This document shows positions 34,346 to 47,924 of a stretch of DNA of 64,000 nucleotides, in pieces; the first letter of the stretch is position 1; the number at the start of each line of letters is the position of its first letter. A model generated the notes under the pieces. It had not been told where the DNA came from. It was given only the letters and a program-made list of their open reading frames with translations, and searched no databases. The DNA is from Certhia americana (taxonomy: Eukaryota; Chordata; Aves; Passeriformes; Certhiidae): positions 6,492,171 through 6,556,170 of the forward strand of contig CM031872.1 in the NCBI GenBank assembly GCA_018697195.1, in the 5' to 3' direction. The translations under genes were made by a program, and so were the position numbers.

Positions 34346-34985
34346 CTATGGGCACCACAGAGGCACTGAAACTTTGAGAAACACCAGCTTGATGCTGTTG
34401 GGGGTGGAAGGAGCGAGTCCCCAAACCACACTGTGCACGTGGCCCTGTTCCCATGTCCTGCATGCCACAGGAGCAGGAGGTGCTCCACACACACCAGTGT
34501 CCCTGCAGCAGGGGAATGGCAGCCCTAGCACTTTGTCACCATGTACTGCAAGTGGAGGGGCACATAAAAGACAGTGAAGACATCCATAATTGTAAGCAAA
34601 AAATAACAAGAATTTCAAACCAGATCCATCCATCAGCTTCAGATACTGTCACACAGTTCTGCTCCCCTGTGTTACAACCAGGTCACACCCCATGTCCTCA
34701 GGCTGCTTCCACATGGGAAAAGTGACAATGACACTTCAGAAAAGGGAATAGTGAAAGAACTGTAGGTTTCTTGCAGGTGCAGTGATTCTCTGAAGGGTGT
34801 GAAGGGGCTTTGCTCTCTGAAAGCCTGGGTCCATGTCAGTCCTTGTCCCCTTTTGTGCCAGTTCAAGGTGTTCTTCCCCCCCAGCCCAGCACACCCTCAG
34901 CCCACGTTTCTGCTGACACAGCAGTTTGTTGGCTGTGAATTGTTTGTGTTGCATGCAATGCTGCAAAAAGACAAATTATTAGTCC

Positions 34986-35005
34986 TTTTTTTTTAAAAAA
35001 AAAAA
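34986..35005. repeat. T9-A11 inverted tract
   Basis: Nine T followed directly by eleven A: a perfect dA/dT inverted repeat without spacer. It may be a strongly bent or nucleosome-excluding spot; otherwise simple sequence. Confidence 0.85.
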
Positions 35006-37569
35006 TGCTTTTCTTTGCATGCCTGAAGTAGCTAAATGCAGTTTGTCTTTTTCTCATTGCTTCAGTAGTGAGTGAACACCTGCTCAGCACACATCGTACA
35101 AGGTGCGTTTCTATAAGTGGTTTTGAAAAATAAGAGTCTTTCAAAGATCCAAAAAAAGCAACAGCATTTCCTCTTCAGAAAAGCACAGTATTTACTGAAA
35201 AGGTGACTCCTGCTAGAGAACAGGAGCACAGACAGCACTGATGCTAGATGCAACTACCTGGGGACTAGAATAACAGTGAAATGGGAAAGGCATGGGAAGG
35301 ACCAGGCTCTCTGTGGCCTTGGACCATCCATCCTTGTGACTTCTGGGGCCACTGTGGCTTCACAGATATTTTAAGCTGCAACTGAAAGCAGTAAGTGCTG
35401 GTGTGCCCTGTGACATGAGTTTGAAGCCAGACAGCTCAAGGCTGGCCACCAGCATGGGCTCGGGTTCTGGAGGCCCACAGAGGTCAACAGCCTCTGGTTT
35501 CCCTCTTCCCATCGGAAAGGGAAGAGCCTGAGGAGAGATGCACATGCTGGCATAATCTGAAACACTGTGGGTCAGAGACACTGTCAGACAGCTCTCACAC
35601 AGATTTCAGCAGTTCGTCCTTTTAAGCTGCACTCTGTTGCTGCTGGTCACAGGCTGGGTGACACAAACATGAAGAAGTGTCCTTTCCAGCCCTACACTCC
35701 ATCCCTTCAGGCTGGAGGCTCCTGGAGTTGGGGGAGCTGGATGCTGTATTTTTTCTGGCATCTAAGAGATGACTCGACAGGTTGTGAGTTTGCTTATTCT
35801 GTCCCCTACATCCTCTTGCTTTTCCTGGATGTCCAGGCTTGGAACCAAGAACTGCCTGACGTGTGACACATGGCACTCAGAATGAGGAAGGGGAATGAAC
35901 AGTTGGTCACTCTTTTTCCAGTGACCTCATCACTATGGTTAAAAACAGGGAACTCAGAGAAGCTTTGTGGTCTAATACATAGAAATACCTATATTCCTTA
36001 GAAACAGAGTTTTGCGCAATGACACACATCATTTACATGGACAGATGTCACGACTTGCTCAAATCAGGTCTCTGCATTCATAAATATGTTGTTAATTGGG
36101 TGTCTGTTCATGTGTGGATTCACATTCCCAGTGCGTGTTTGCACTTGCCACAGTAACTCCCTGCAGGAATCAGGCACACCTTGTTTGTACACCTTACCCA
36201 GACAGTTGCATATTTGGCACGACTGTGCAGTCCAGAGAGCATTTATGAATGAATTAAACCACTTAATAGAATCAAATACTTGGGGAAAGGACAGGCAAGA
36301 AGCAGCTGTGCTTTGTATCACTCAGCATTAAAAATACAGAGGATTGCCATCTTCCTCAGCACACTCTGTTCAGCATTTTCCCCTCTGTATGTTAAGTGGA
36401 AGAGGTGTCAGAACACAGTACCTGCAGCCTAAGAGTCAAACAGGAAATTCTGCATGCACTGACCTAAACTGGCCTAACTAATTCTAGTATCATAATTCTT
36501 AAAGGTACTGTTGCAAGCGTTACTTCCATGCATCCAGCTCATTCCAGCAGACTGCTCTGCCTTCTCAGCCAGCAATCCTTCTCAGAGCCACTTACTGAAA
36601 CTACAGATCGCTTAATTTAAAAAAAAATAAATGTAATTAGAGGAATTTCTGCAACCATTCCCTTTATGGGGTGCAAAGGAATGATCTGTAATTCATTGCT
36701 ACTGGTGGTACCCCTGAAAAGGATGTGAAAGCCTTTCTAAGGGGAAAAAAAATTCCATCAAGACAAATTTGCTTCTTTTTTCCTTCTTTTATCTAGGGAA
36801 AGCACCTAACACAAGCAATGGGTCTTCAGTGGAGTGCAGGGGAATTTGGAGTGCATTTTCAGTTCTGTGTCAGACAAAGGCCTGGGGACCTTTTGGCACT
36901 ACCAGTGAAACTCTTTGTGGTGACACAGCAAAGGCAGTTGGGCTGTCAGCGACACAGGATGAGCCCAGTTTGTGTCCCAGCTGGCTCGGTGGAAAGCAGC
37001 AGGTCCAGCCCTTGTCTGGCTGTGGCCAGCTGTGAGCCTGACGTGATCACAGGCAGTGGGCAATATTTTTCACAAAATACCTCTGTCTAAAGAACTGGGG
37101 TCCACATGTCTCACCTTCCCAAGCACCACAGCTCACACTGAGCTCATCTGCATCCCCTGAACCTCAGTGCCTCTGGGCTGCCCCCACAGCCCTGCTCCAG
37201 AGCCCTACTGGAATTCAAACGTGATGAATTCAACACAAATACGTTAAATTTTCAAAAGCAACCAGAAAAGCTTTGTGATCCAATGAGAGCTGACCTACAC
37301 CCACTGTTCTAAGGCTAGCTGCCTTGCCTGAGCTCACCCTTGTTTCAGAGGAAGGTGGCCCCTTCCCAAAGAGAGGCTGGAGCTGGGCCAGTGCCAAGGA
37401 TGGAGATCAGATGTCATGATGGTAGTTCCCAGCTCCTCGCCTGCAGAAAGGTGTCTGAAAGGGAGAGAGAAAATTGCTTGCCAAGAAAGAGCAGGGCCTC
37501 CTGTGTTGAGTTTGGGGCAGCTCTGTTTGCTGCAGCATCAGCATTCCCTCCTGGAAGCCTCTGGGAATG

Positions 37570-37660
37570 GTGCACTGGCCTATACTGTTGCAGCACTGGC
37601 CTTTACTGGTGGAGCAGCACTTGGAACTTCCCCGGGTGGGGGTGCACTGGCATTACTTGG
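37570..37660. repeat. Degenerate 21-bp repeat (GCACTGGC)
   Basis: GCACTGGCCTATACTGTTGC and GCACTGGCCTTTACTGGTGG are spaced 21 bp, followed by a shortened GCACTTGG and a GCACTGGCATTACTTGG unit. It is stop-free in one frame, giving an Ala/Gly/Leu-rich peptide. I regard this as a short tandem duplication rather than coding sequence. Confidence 0.6.
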
Positions 37661-40600
37661 GGACAATTGTCTGTGGATTTTTTAACTCAAATGATCAGAT
37701 ACACTTCACACAGTATTTTCCATCATTCCCCACATGAATCCCCTTGCTCTGCCATTTAGCAATTACTGGCAGACAAATTCGGGGAGACAGATATTAAACT
37801 TTGGGGCTAAACCCAAGGTAAACTACATTAGCCCTGAAATGAGATTTTTCTGTCCATCAGGTCAGTTTCTTTTTCACACTGATTTTACACAAACACAGCA
37901 GTGACCTATGCTATGGATTTAGCTATTCCTTCAGCGAGAAGAGCTTAAATCCTGTATACACAGGCAATTTGGGGTTTCTGTGTAACACAGAGTACTACTG
38001 CCACATGCCTGAGCTTTCATGCAGATTTTTCCTGAATGTTTTGCAGTCCTCTTTCCTATTTTGATAAAGGAAAGTTACTTTCAAAAGTAAAGGCTTATAA
38101 TTTCTGGTGATCTAAACAGATGTGACTTGACAAAGGGGTCCATTGTAGGGCCATGTTAGTGCTTTATTTTTTAATGATGAAGGCTTTGGTTGTTTGTTAT
38201 GGTGAGAAGTAGTTTCCCTTCCAGATAGCCCCTTGAGAAATTCATAAGAGAAAATCCAGACTGTGAAAAGTATGGCTTGAGAGGAATTTGAAACAAAATG
38301 ACAGGGGAAGCAAATCATCGTGAAAATCCTATTAGAGAAAGCCTGGGCTCATGCCCACCTCCAGCCCCGGCTCCAGGTGAGCTGTCTGGCTGTGTCTGTG
38401 CCACGACTGTCCCCAGCAATCAGAACCATCAGTCAGGTAAAGCTGTCTGTCTGTCTGGAGACCCACGGAGCAAGGCTGAACTTGCCCAGAAGAGGCTGGT
38501 CTGAGCCAAAGACAAAACAACGCGTGAAAGAGTGAAACCATGGGTCAAGGTAAGGAGGGAAGAACTGGCAGCAGAATCCACTGCCATTGCACAACTCTGG
38601 CTAATCAGACACAGATACAGATGCAAACCACCTGTGAAAGCTTCAGAGAAGTTTACATTTCAGCTGGGTTTCACAGCTGGACAGGGTTCACATGCAAAGC
38701 TGATTTCTCCAGGGTGCAGCTCTGGAGAGGGGTAACCCCTGTAGTGCCTCTGAAAAGCTCAAGTTTCTGACCCATGGTCAGTCTTGTTCCCCCTCCTCGC
38801 AGACTTCTTTTCATGCACATGCTGAAGTGCTCTGCTGTATTGTAATTCAAATACAGTTCAATAAATTTCAGTTCTCATTTAAGACTTCATTTTTGAAGAT
38901 AGCAGAATAGCTTGGGTTCATGTCAGAGCAGTTTTAAGGCTCCAGCATCAAAAATAATCTGTTGTAAATCTAAAAATACCAGCTTTTCAGAGAGGATATG
39001 GGAGGTGCCAAGACATTTCATACACAGAGACAATCGTGAGCTTGTACTTCAAGCTCCATTTCCATTTTTTCCACGGATACCTAATGCTGGACCCAGTAAT
39101 TTGAACCAAATCACCTCAAGGGGTTTTATCTAATGGTCCCCCCCAAGCAGGGTCTCACAGCCCTCAGCCCATGTTTCCCTGCCTGCTGCACAGGTGATTC
39201 TACTGGCAGAATCTCCACCCAGAACACCTTGCTCCAAACTTGCGTGGTTCCTTTCCGGAGCTGAGCCACAGCCATAGCTGGATCTGGCCCCACACTGCAC
39301 TGGGACCTTGGCACACAGGGAGGAAGATAAGCATGAGCACAATGAATCCAAAAATCTGCCAGAGTGCACGAAATTGGCCAATTATCCAGCCCTGATTTTT
39401 AGCAGAGACCATACAAACGGATCATTACGGATGAGAAGATCACAGAAGAGAAGGGAGAGGCAACTATCAGGGAAAACAAAAGTGTGGTGAACTATGAGTG
39501 AGTATTTAAGACCATCCTTTGAAATGTTCTAGCCCAGCTTTTAACTAGTGACTGAATGTCAGGTTTATTTAAGAGGATTTGTTAAAATAAGCAAAAAAAT
39601 ATTTAGTAGGTAAGACTGACAATGTTTCTAAATAGAGAAGCTTTGTGTGGCATAAGGACTGGTGTCCTTGCACAACATGGGGCCACTGCAGGGATGGGGC
39701 AGGAGTGGTGGGCTTATCTCTGGGCATCAGCTGGCCTCCCTCACTGATATTCCTGTAGAATGCCGTGGCATTCAGTGTCCATCAAACCTCAACACATGGA
39801 TTTAGACTGGAGCAGGATGTGTCAAAATCGGTCAAAAGGGATGGAAAAGTGGAGGTGAATTCCAGCACCCAGCAGAGATACAATGGCTCTGTGCATACAG
39901 GCCCTCAGTTACTGCTGCTGGGCTGAAAAAATTATCAGAAAATACCCACTGAAAAATTCCTTTTCCTGTCTGATTTTGTAAACACAAGTTCAGCACAGGA
40001 GACTCCATGGGATAAGATGGTTTTGATGACTTCCAGCTGCACATACACTCTGCAGACTCACTTCCCAAACAGCCCATTATCACTGTGCAGGCAGTTCATT
40101 TATTTGCTGAGAATTCTCATTTAAAAAAACTAATCAGGCAGGATTTATTTCCCTCTGATAAGGAACAGGAGGGCATGGTGAAGGGTCTGGCTCCTGCTGG
40201 TTGTCAGGCTCCTTGTCTGGAGGTTAATGTCAAGCTGACACCAGAGCAGGGCTCTGATGTGTCCCTCAGCCCCTGTGTCCTGGGGGTCTGTCTCTGGAAG
40301 CTGGGGCTCTGACACAAATGTTTTCACGGTATATGAGAAGGATCAGCTCACTGCCTTGGTTTCTCCAGGAGTAAAAGCGAGATTATCCAGCCAAGCAGTC
40401 AAAAGGATGCAAAGGTGGGAGTCCACCACTGTCAAGAATTATGTGAGGTCTTGACTGAACACAGCATCACATCCCAGAGCACCTGGAGCTGCCACAGCAG
40501 GATTTTGGGACAGCAGATTAGGACTTGCACTAGCCCAATGATATCATGCTGGGGAAGCTGGACCAGGACCTGCTGCAGGGCTCAGCCCACTCTTGCTTGG

Positions 40601-41286
40601 GAAGAAGCAGTGAGTGGGGTAGAGCTCCCTGCACAGGGCCCGAGATCATCACTGGCAGATGTATCTTCCCCAGGGCTCCAAAAATCTCTGTCAGCAAACA
40701 GAAAGCAACTGGAAGGGAAAGAAAAAAAAATTTAAAAAAAGACTAAAAGAAAGACTGTATTTGAAATATACTTTGTTTTCTTTTAAAAAATCCAGGATCC
40801 CATCCAGCTTGAAAGAGGAGGCAAGCACTGAAACAAGCTCTTTGTTTTTTGCATTAGTTAAAAAATACTTTAAATAATAAGTGCTTTAAAAAAATATATT
40901 CCTCTGGGGTTCTGATACTGCCTCTAGCCCCCACTTTTGGCAGGCTGGGAGCAGGTCACAGGTAGTGTTCTCATCCTTGGCTCACAGCCCCTATCCTTAA
41001 TCCTTTCCAGCCTGCACAGGGATCTTCCCCCCTGACACCCACTCCTGCAGCATGCTCCATCCAGCATTTCAGTCCTGACACAGTGGCCCCCACACCCTCA
41101 CCTGGGGGATACTTCCCTCTGCCTTATGGGTTTGAGCCCTGTGTTCCCCCAGTCTCTGAAAATGCAGAAATATCAGTCTTGCAGGGAGGTTGGGTGAACC
41201 AGGGGCTTTGTGGAGTAATGACACCCCCTGACCACCAGCAAGGACATAAGAATGGGGTTCAGGGGCTTGGAGCTACATGGCCTAGG

Positions 41287-41372
41287 GGAACATGTCCCTG
41301 CCCATGGCAGGGGGTGGAATTGGATGATCTTTAAGGTCCCTTCCAAACCAAACCAGTCTGAGATTCTATGAA
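41287..41372 (+). mobile_element. CR1 LINE 3'-terminal fragment
   Basis: GGGGAACATGTCCCTGCCCA, TGGCAGGGGGTGGAATTGGA, TGATCTTTAAGGTCCCTTCC, AAACCAAACCAGTCTGAGAT, TCTATGA: the last 85 bp of CR1, close to consensus. It is a strongly 5'-truncated insertion. Confidence 0.93.
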
Positions 41373-42311
41373 AAGAGCAGCCAAGAACTTTTCTCAGTCC
41401 TGCTAGGGTCTGAAGACTTTCAAATGAAGTGCTGCTCTTCCCCAGCCTCTAATGCTCCCCAAAAATGCCTAAGAGATTAATTCCCCTCAGGGCTGGTGCT
41501 CTCTGCCTACAGCATAGAGGGGCTGGTTTATAATTGTCTCTCACTGAAGCTGCCATCGTGCAGTCAGGGCTGTGCCTGGCGTCAGCCAAGGGGTCTCTGC
41601 TGCAGTTCCTGAAAACACAAACTCGCCCCCCATTTTCTCTTGGCTGAATTAGCTGTGCAGGTTGAAGCGTGAAGGGCTGACTGCCAAGTGTTATGGTGTG
41701 AAGCCATTTTCCATTTAAAGCTCTTGTTTTTCATGGCTTATAAGTTCCCATTCCCTGCCTCCATTCCTTTGGGTTGGGATTTGTCATGCTTGTTCTTAAC
41801 CCAGGGGAGAATTTCTTTAGGAAAGTTCGATGGTATAAGTAGCAGCAATTCCTCATCTGGCTTTCATCATGGAAGATAACAGACATTCACAGAAACTTGC
41901 TGCCTCTGTGAGGGAGGCAGCAGCAAGGAGAACTTCTGCCCCTAGCCCGGCACAAGCCCAATCCCACATGTCCCAAGGTTTTCCAGGAGTAAATCCAGCA
42001 GCAATTCCCATACTTGGATGTGGACAAACACCCACCCATGAGCACTAATTGCAGCCCACAAGGCTGGTTTGCAGATGGCTGAGCATGAGGTTGTGAGCAG
42101 CAGCAGCTCACTGAGACATTTTCCAGGTGCATCCTGGTGCAGGTGGAAATTCCAAACCTGAGAGGCACCAATTCCTGCACAGGCCCAGGGAAATGGCTGG
42201 GGGAGTGTGGGAGGGTGGTGTTGTGGATGAAAAGCTCCACATTCCTCAGCCACACACACTGGGACTCAGGAACCCCCTGCCCTGGGCTGATACCAGCAGG
42301 GGAGGGGGATT
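41373..42311. other. Unique non-coding stretch
   Basis: No gene or repeat recognised. Two overlapping minus-strand open frames (about 41.9-42.26 kb) have no domain. Confidence 0.5.
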
Positions 42312-42832
42312 CTGGCCTTCTGCCTAGTCAGGTGAGATCCCACCCACAGAGCTGCCCCAGCCCTGGGGCCCAGCACAAGAAAGATGTGGAACTGTTGGAG
42401 CGAGTCCAAAGGAGGCCCCAGAGATGCTCCAAGGGCTGGAGGCCCTCTGCTCTGGAGTCAGGCTGGGGCTGTTCAGCCTGGTAAAGAGATGGCTCCAGGA
42501 AGACCTCAGAGCCCCTGCCAGGGCCTAAAGGGGCTCCAGGAGAGTGGGAGAGGGACTTGGGATGAGGGATGGAGAGACAGGACACAGGGAATGGCTTCTT
42601 ACTGCCAGAGGGCAGGGCTGGATGGGATATTGGGAAGGAATTGTTCCCTGGCAGGGTGGGCAGGCCCTGGCACAGGGTGCCCAGAGCAGTTGTGGCTGCC
42701 CCTGGATCCCTGGCAGTGCCTAAGGCTACATTGGATGGGGCTGGGATGGTGGAAGGTGTCCCTGCCCCTGGCAGGGGGTGGCACTGGATGGGCTTTAAGG
42801 CCTCTGATGACCCAAGCCAGCCTGGGAATCTA
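42312..42832 (+). mobile_element. CR1 LINE fragment, end of ORF2 and 3' UTR, young subfamily
   Basis: Sense CR1 starting inside ORF2 (CAGGTGAGATCCCACCCACA at about 42329, then the KDVELLERVQRRPQRC-type signature, frame-disturbed, at about 42381). It continues through AAGGGGCTCCAGGAGAGTGG, GGATATTGGGAAGGAATTGT, TCCCTGGCAGGGTGGGCAGG, GGATCCCTGGCAGTGCCTAA and GTGTCCCTGCCCCTGGCAGG, and ends GGGAATCTATAAT at 42822-42834. The large 280-codon minus-strand open frame at 42328-43170 is mostly the antisense of this element. Confidence 0.95.
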
Positions 42833-45494
42833 TAATTCATACCCAGGGCCAGCTCTGTTGGCCATGCTGATACAAACTCCCTGGGAACTCCAACCCTGCT
42901 CTGTGCCAGCTCCCATGCAGCAGAAGATGTAAAGTAACTTTGCTTTTTGTCAAGCAAGCAAACAAACAAACAAAGTAAGGAATGTAGCTGCAAACAACTG
43001 ATGTGTTCTGACTGAAATTTCAAATGAACAAATGTCAAATGTGCTAACGAGTCCCACTCTGTCCCACCTGCGTCCCATGGCTCAGATTTCCCTTCGTGCT
43101 TCCCAGGCTGCCATGAAGTGAGACAGAAAGGGTTTTCATCAGCATCCATAGAAAATACAATTTTGAACATCCTAATTTTGTTTGGTTTAAATCTTAACCA
43201 TAATATTTATATTAATGCTATTTATTCTAGTTTATTTTCACTTAAACATATGCACAAGAGTAAAATAAAATCAAGACATGTTAGGCTATTTTAAAAACAA
43301 AAACCACAGAGCAGATAAGGAGATAGATGACATCTTTCCTGTGGAGAGAAGACTGGGGGTCACCAGGCACTGACACAAGAAACAGAAATTTGTTTCTACA
43401 CCACGGAACAATAAAAAGGTCTTTAAACATTTCAACAAGGAGTTGTGAAGGCAGAGGCGGGGTGAACTCCATGGGAAGGAATGATTCCTCAGTCTTCCAC
43501 CTAAGCACAAAAAAAAGCACACAAAAGAAACATAAAAACCCACAACCCTGTCTCAGTTCTGTAGGAAGAAGTCTTTCTCGTGATTTGATACAGGATGTTG
43601 CTTTTTCAGATCCTTTAATTTATTTATGAAACATGGCACCTCCCCACAGATTTTAAGGTTAACCACAACAATCCTCGTACTGCTATCACACCCTGAAGTG
43701 CCATTAAATCCCCAGTGGTGGGAGGATGCACCAAGCTGGGCCCCAGTGAGTAATCAAACAATTTCTCAGGGTGCCATTCCCCAGAAACAGCCAGCCCCAA
43801 ACTCCTCTCTTCTGGAGCTGGAAGGGCCAATCTCAGATGAAGCAGACAAAAAGAAATGTCAAAGGCTGTTAACAGTAATCATTTAAACCTTGCAGGGGAC
43901 TCATGGAACTCCAAGAGGAAACACAACCCAGCTGCAGCAGCCCCAAGTCACTGTCAGGACAGGTAAAGCAGGGAATGACTGGGAAAAACTGGACAGTCTG
44001 GGGCACTTTCACTTCTGGTCCAGTCATATCATGACATTCCACTGCCTCTTACTGTCAGAGAAGCACTTTTGTGTTCTCACCTTCTCAGGAAGGTCAGGAC
44101 TCTGCAGCTTGCAGACCTGTCTCCTCATGCTCTCCCTTCTGACTTTATTCTTGTGCTTACAGAATAAATTCCATGGGAAATTTAGCTGCCTTTTTGCCCT
44201 GTGCTCGTGCTTCTCTCTCCATATTTCTACTGCCCTGCTGCCTGCAGCATTCCCCAGGAATGCAGGACTGACTCCATCAGCCCATGTAGGCTGGAGTAGT
44301 CCCCTCCTTTGATGGATGCTCACTGGTTTCCTAGGGCTAACATGGAAAAGAAGCAAATATAACTCAATGGTACACCCAAATGGTGTCATCCAGGCAGACC
44401 TAACACAGGCTGGAGCCTTATGCTGAAGAAAGACCAGCTGGTGATGGTCACATTGCTGAGCCAAATCTTCCATACATAAACCAATTCCAGTTACAGGTCA
44501 CAGACAAGAAATCCAGTCCCAGTGCTGCTGGGGGCAGACTGCTCCCACAGCCTGATGATGCCCTTCACTGAAAAACTTCTGTGACCCCCTGGCTCCAGTT
44601 CCTCCCATGGAGAGGCAAGGTGAGAGGGAGAGAAGAGCATGAACAGCTCAGCAGATTCAGGGCTGTTCCCAGTCTTTGGAGCTCCACTTCCAGTCTCAGC
44701 TGCTGGACTCAGGGAAGGTCTGAGCTTTCATGGGAAAAGAAAACAATTCTATCTTTTCCTGGTTGTCAGCAAATGAAAGATTGTTTAGTACTAAAAGACA
44801 AAGTTGCTTTGCCTCGACTTGGTATTAGATTTGAAATTCCCATCGATTTTTATTTTACCTCACCATTTTTAACTATTTGGTGTTAACCACATGAAACCTT
44901 ACAGCCATGGTTCTCATGACCAGAGTAGAGTGCACTGTGTATTAGAGGAAACAAAAGGCCTGGTTAAAGATTTGCAGCCAGTCCAGATAAAAGAAGAGGG
45001 ATATTTAATTAGAGTGGCCCTTCTCCAGATCATGCCTAAACCACATCAAATACATACAAATACTGACTGCAGGAAATTAAAACTGGAGACTTAAAACCAT
45101 GAATAAATCAAGGAATTCTCACACTTAACTTTGTTCCCTGACCCTCAAGGTCTTCTTTCCTGAACCACTTCCCTAACAGAAACAGAAAGTGAGTTGATCT
45201 GCCAAATCAGGCCCCGTGCTCACCTCTGAGTGCCCAGACTGCTCAGCAGCAATGGGCTCCCTCTCCTCAGCACTGCCCCTTTGGATGTGCAGTACTACAA
45301 GATTTCTCCAGGCACGAGCGGTTGAATCAGTGCTACCCAAAAAGCCTTGGCTTGAAAGTCAGGTCCCCTCCCCTCGCTGGGAATTTGGGTGAATGATGCC
45401 TCTCCCACCCTTGCAGGATATCCCAGACTGCTCACAGCACTCTGGGGAGCTGCACTGCTGACCCACGCTGAACAAGAGCATTGATTCTTCTTGG
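42833..45494. other. Unique non-coding stretch
   Basis: Includes a (CAAA)n microsatellite at 42950-42975. No gene recognised. The 44580-45095 area carries adjacent plus-strand open frames of 101 and 67 codons with no known domain. Confidence 0.5.
42950..42975. repeat. (CAAG/CAAA)n microsatellite
   Basis: CAAGCAAGCAAACAAACAAACAAAG: two CAAG units then four CAAA units. Confidence 0.9.
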
Positions 45495-45656
45495 GGAATC
45501 TGTGTTGAGAAGTGGTGGAATCACTGTCCCTGGCAGTGCTCAAAAAATGTGTAGATGTTGCACTTGGGGACATGGTTTAGTGTTGGGCTTGGCAGTACCG
45601 GGAGAACAGTCGGGACTCAATGATCTCAGAACTCTTTTCCTACAGTAATGATTCGT
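45495..45656 (+). mobile_element. CR1 LINE 3' fragment, older subfamily
   Basis: Sense CR1 of the type ending in GGTTGGACTCAATGATCTTAAAGG: here AGTGGTGGAATCACTGTCCC, TGGCAGTGCTCAAAAAATGT, TGTTGCACTTGGGGACATGG, TTTAGTGTTGGGCTTGGCAG, ACTCAATGATCTCAGAACTC, TTTTCCTACAGTAATGATTC. It is moderately diverged. Confidence 0.9.
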
Positions 45657-47924
45657 TGAAAATATTTAGAGATAAAAGTCAATGCAGAATTAGGAGACTG
45701 CAATAAACAAGAACAAACCAAATAATTCTGGATTGTCAGTTGTTCATCTAATGCAAGTCACATCAAAAAAGTCACACTCCAGTTGTACTGTGACAGTGTC
45801 AGAGAGAGAGAGAGATGGCATTTCCACCCTGGAGAGCCAAAGGGTGAAAGTGGGGAGAATTCTGAGCAGAAGGATACCAGAATCAAGCAGCTTGGGGCAA
45901 TAATTTCATGTTTCATATCAACACCCACCCTGCTTTATCTTTGCTAAGCACAAACCAGAGTTGCTGGCCCGGCAGATGAGCCTTGACTGGCTCCAACATA
46001 ATAGAGCAGGCACTGCTGCTCTTCCAAGAGGAGATAAACTGTCAAGTGAATTGGAGATTAACTATCCAGATGTAAATGAATTCATTGCTATGCAACTGAT
46101 AGGGCTCAGGCCTGGTTTAGTGCAGGATGGAGTCAGGTTTGGAGAGCTCTATCAATGGCCAAAGAATTTATAACCTGTATTCATGGCCCTCTGTAAAGGG
46201 CCGCCTGACAATGCCAGCGCTGGCAGCATTGTTCCTTTTGAAGGGCTTCACCACTCCGCCCCCCCTCCTCTGTCCCCAGTTTACTCCCTTCCTCCCTGGA
46301 TCCCCCACAACCCGATCCGTACCCTTCCCTCCTCCCCATCACACAGGAAGAAAGCTGGGGGGAGGTGACCTCCACAGCAGAATTTGCTATTCATGTTCCG
46401 TTCCCCCTCACAAATCCTTAACTTCTTGTCTCTTTTTAATCTTTTTTCTCTTGAGAAAGAAAAGATCAAACGGCTTGGGGGCCGATGCTTTCTGAACTAG
46501 GCACTTCTTGCCATGGGAAAACAGCGACTGGGAAGGGCTACATAAAGATGCTTGGGACTGCAGCTGGGGGAAAGCCCAGAAGATGGGACTTTCCTCCATG
46601 GAAGTGCTTTCTGGAAGCCTTCCCCAAGCAGCCCTGGAGCTGCTGGAGGATGCAGCTCTCCAGCATCAGTCCCAGACTGTGGGGCTGCAACAAAAGCATG
46701 TTTTATTTCAGATCACACATGAATTGCCTTAATGTCTTCCAGGAGTGAGAAAGGAGATCGGCAGTGTGTCCTGGGCTGGATGGCCCACGGGCACTACCAG
46801 CATGTGCTTCCAGTAGTTACTGGAGCACAGGACCAGTGTGGAACTTGTCTGAAGGCCACTTTCTCCTGTGGCTCCTCAGGAATGTATTAAAAGAATGAGA
46901 AATAGATGTACTCACATGACTGCTCCAAGCACAGGGAAAAAACTACTGACCTGAGTGGGTCCCTGGTCCTAAAAAGACAGATGATTCTGCTCCATATTTT
47001 CATATGATCCCTCAGGGTATAGAGGAGAGTTTCAATGCTCACAGAGGAGTGATGCAAAATAATCCCATTTCCCCACCTGACGATGAGCGTTTATCTCAAG
47101 GCAGGCCTTTGAGGTCTCCAAGTATCTTTCCAGGGAATGTGGATTTTTCCTTCATTCAGTAATCCAGTTTGACACTGGCTGGCTATCTCTTGCCAAGGAA
47201 GATGAGTCACAAAGCAGAACCCACACATAAATAAGAGACTTGTACCAAAGCACTGATATAAAATATTTCAGGGAAAAAATGCTCTTGGCCTAAAGGTTTA
47301 TGTGAGTTTCCAGATGGAGTTGGAACTTCAAAGCAGAGGCTTGAATCCCTAAGGAGGGAACCAGGCTCCTGAGAAACCTTTAATCATTGTTGCTTGAACA
47401 AACAACACACAAACAATCTCCTGTTTGGAGGTCTCCTTCTCCTGGGAAGTAGCTGGTTGAAACTCCAATGATTTGGAAAAAATGTTACCTAGGCTTGAAG
47501 GGCTAATCTGAATGACATTTTTTGCTCTAAGCCTGAATTCAAGACTTGATGGCACAGAAGTGGGTATCTGCAGAGACTATTCAACTGCACAGGTTTGGCC
47601 CACCATCTCCTTTTCTCACAGCTATCCCTCTTTTCCCACACATCCACACTGTGACACCTCCTGGACCCTTCAGAGGGAGGCTGGATCTCCAGGGCCTGGT
47701 TTTTCTCTGACACTTCTGCTCCAGTTCATGTGTTACATTTGGCTTCTGCAAGAGCTCTCATGGGCTTTAGAGTCCCCTTATGGGCCACTGTCCTCTTCTG
47801 GCACCTTGTATTCCACAAAAAATATATCATCCTTACCCAAAGCTTATTCCCTCTTTAATTTTCAAACTTCTGATCTCACCAGGAAAGGCTTCTCCAGAGC
47901 CTTCAAACTCACCTTCTGGACTCA
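45657..47924. other. Unique non-coding stretch
   Basis: Contains a short (AG)7 microsatellite at 45801-45815 and a pyrimidine-rich patch at about 46255-46340. No gene recognised. The 204-codon plus-strand open frame at 47512-48126 runs into the antisense of the CR1 copy at 47925 and carries no domain. Confidence 0.5.
45801..45815. repeat. (AG)7 microsatellite
   Basis: Seven AG dinucleotides in a row (CAGAGAGAGAGAGAGATGG). Confidence 0.9.

Larger units (their letters stand above)
34346..41286. other. Long unique stretch without a recognised gene
   Basis: Almost 7 kb, the longest part without transposon sequence. No exon, domain or RNA gene recognised. Contains an inverted T9A11 tract at 34986-35005 and a 21-bp-spaced GCACTGGC repeat at 37570-37660. 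Parts at 35900-36800 and 37760-38300 are AT-rich and plain. No open frame exceeds 140 codons. Confidence 0.5.

Noticed and set aside
42328..43170. 280-codon minus-strand open frame
   Set aside because: Mostly the antisense of the CR1 copy at 42312-42832; its repeated phrases also appear in the antisense frames of the other CR1 copies.
44540..44585. Weak similarity to an inverted CR1 block (CCCTTCACTGAAAAACTTCT)
   Set aside because: Only about 20 bp agree and the flanks do not follow the CR1 order.
44581..45094. Adjacent plus-strand open frames of 101 and 67 codons in A-rich DNA that could be a second retroviral scrap
   Set aside because: No RT, RNase H, integrase, gag or env motif can be read.
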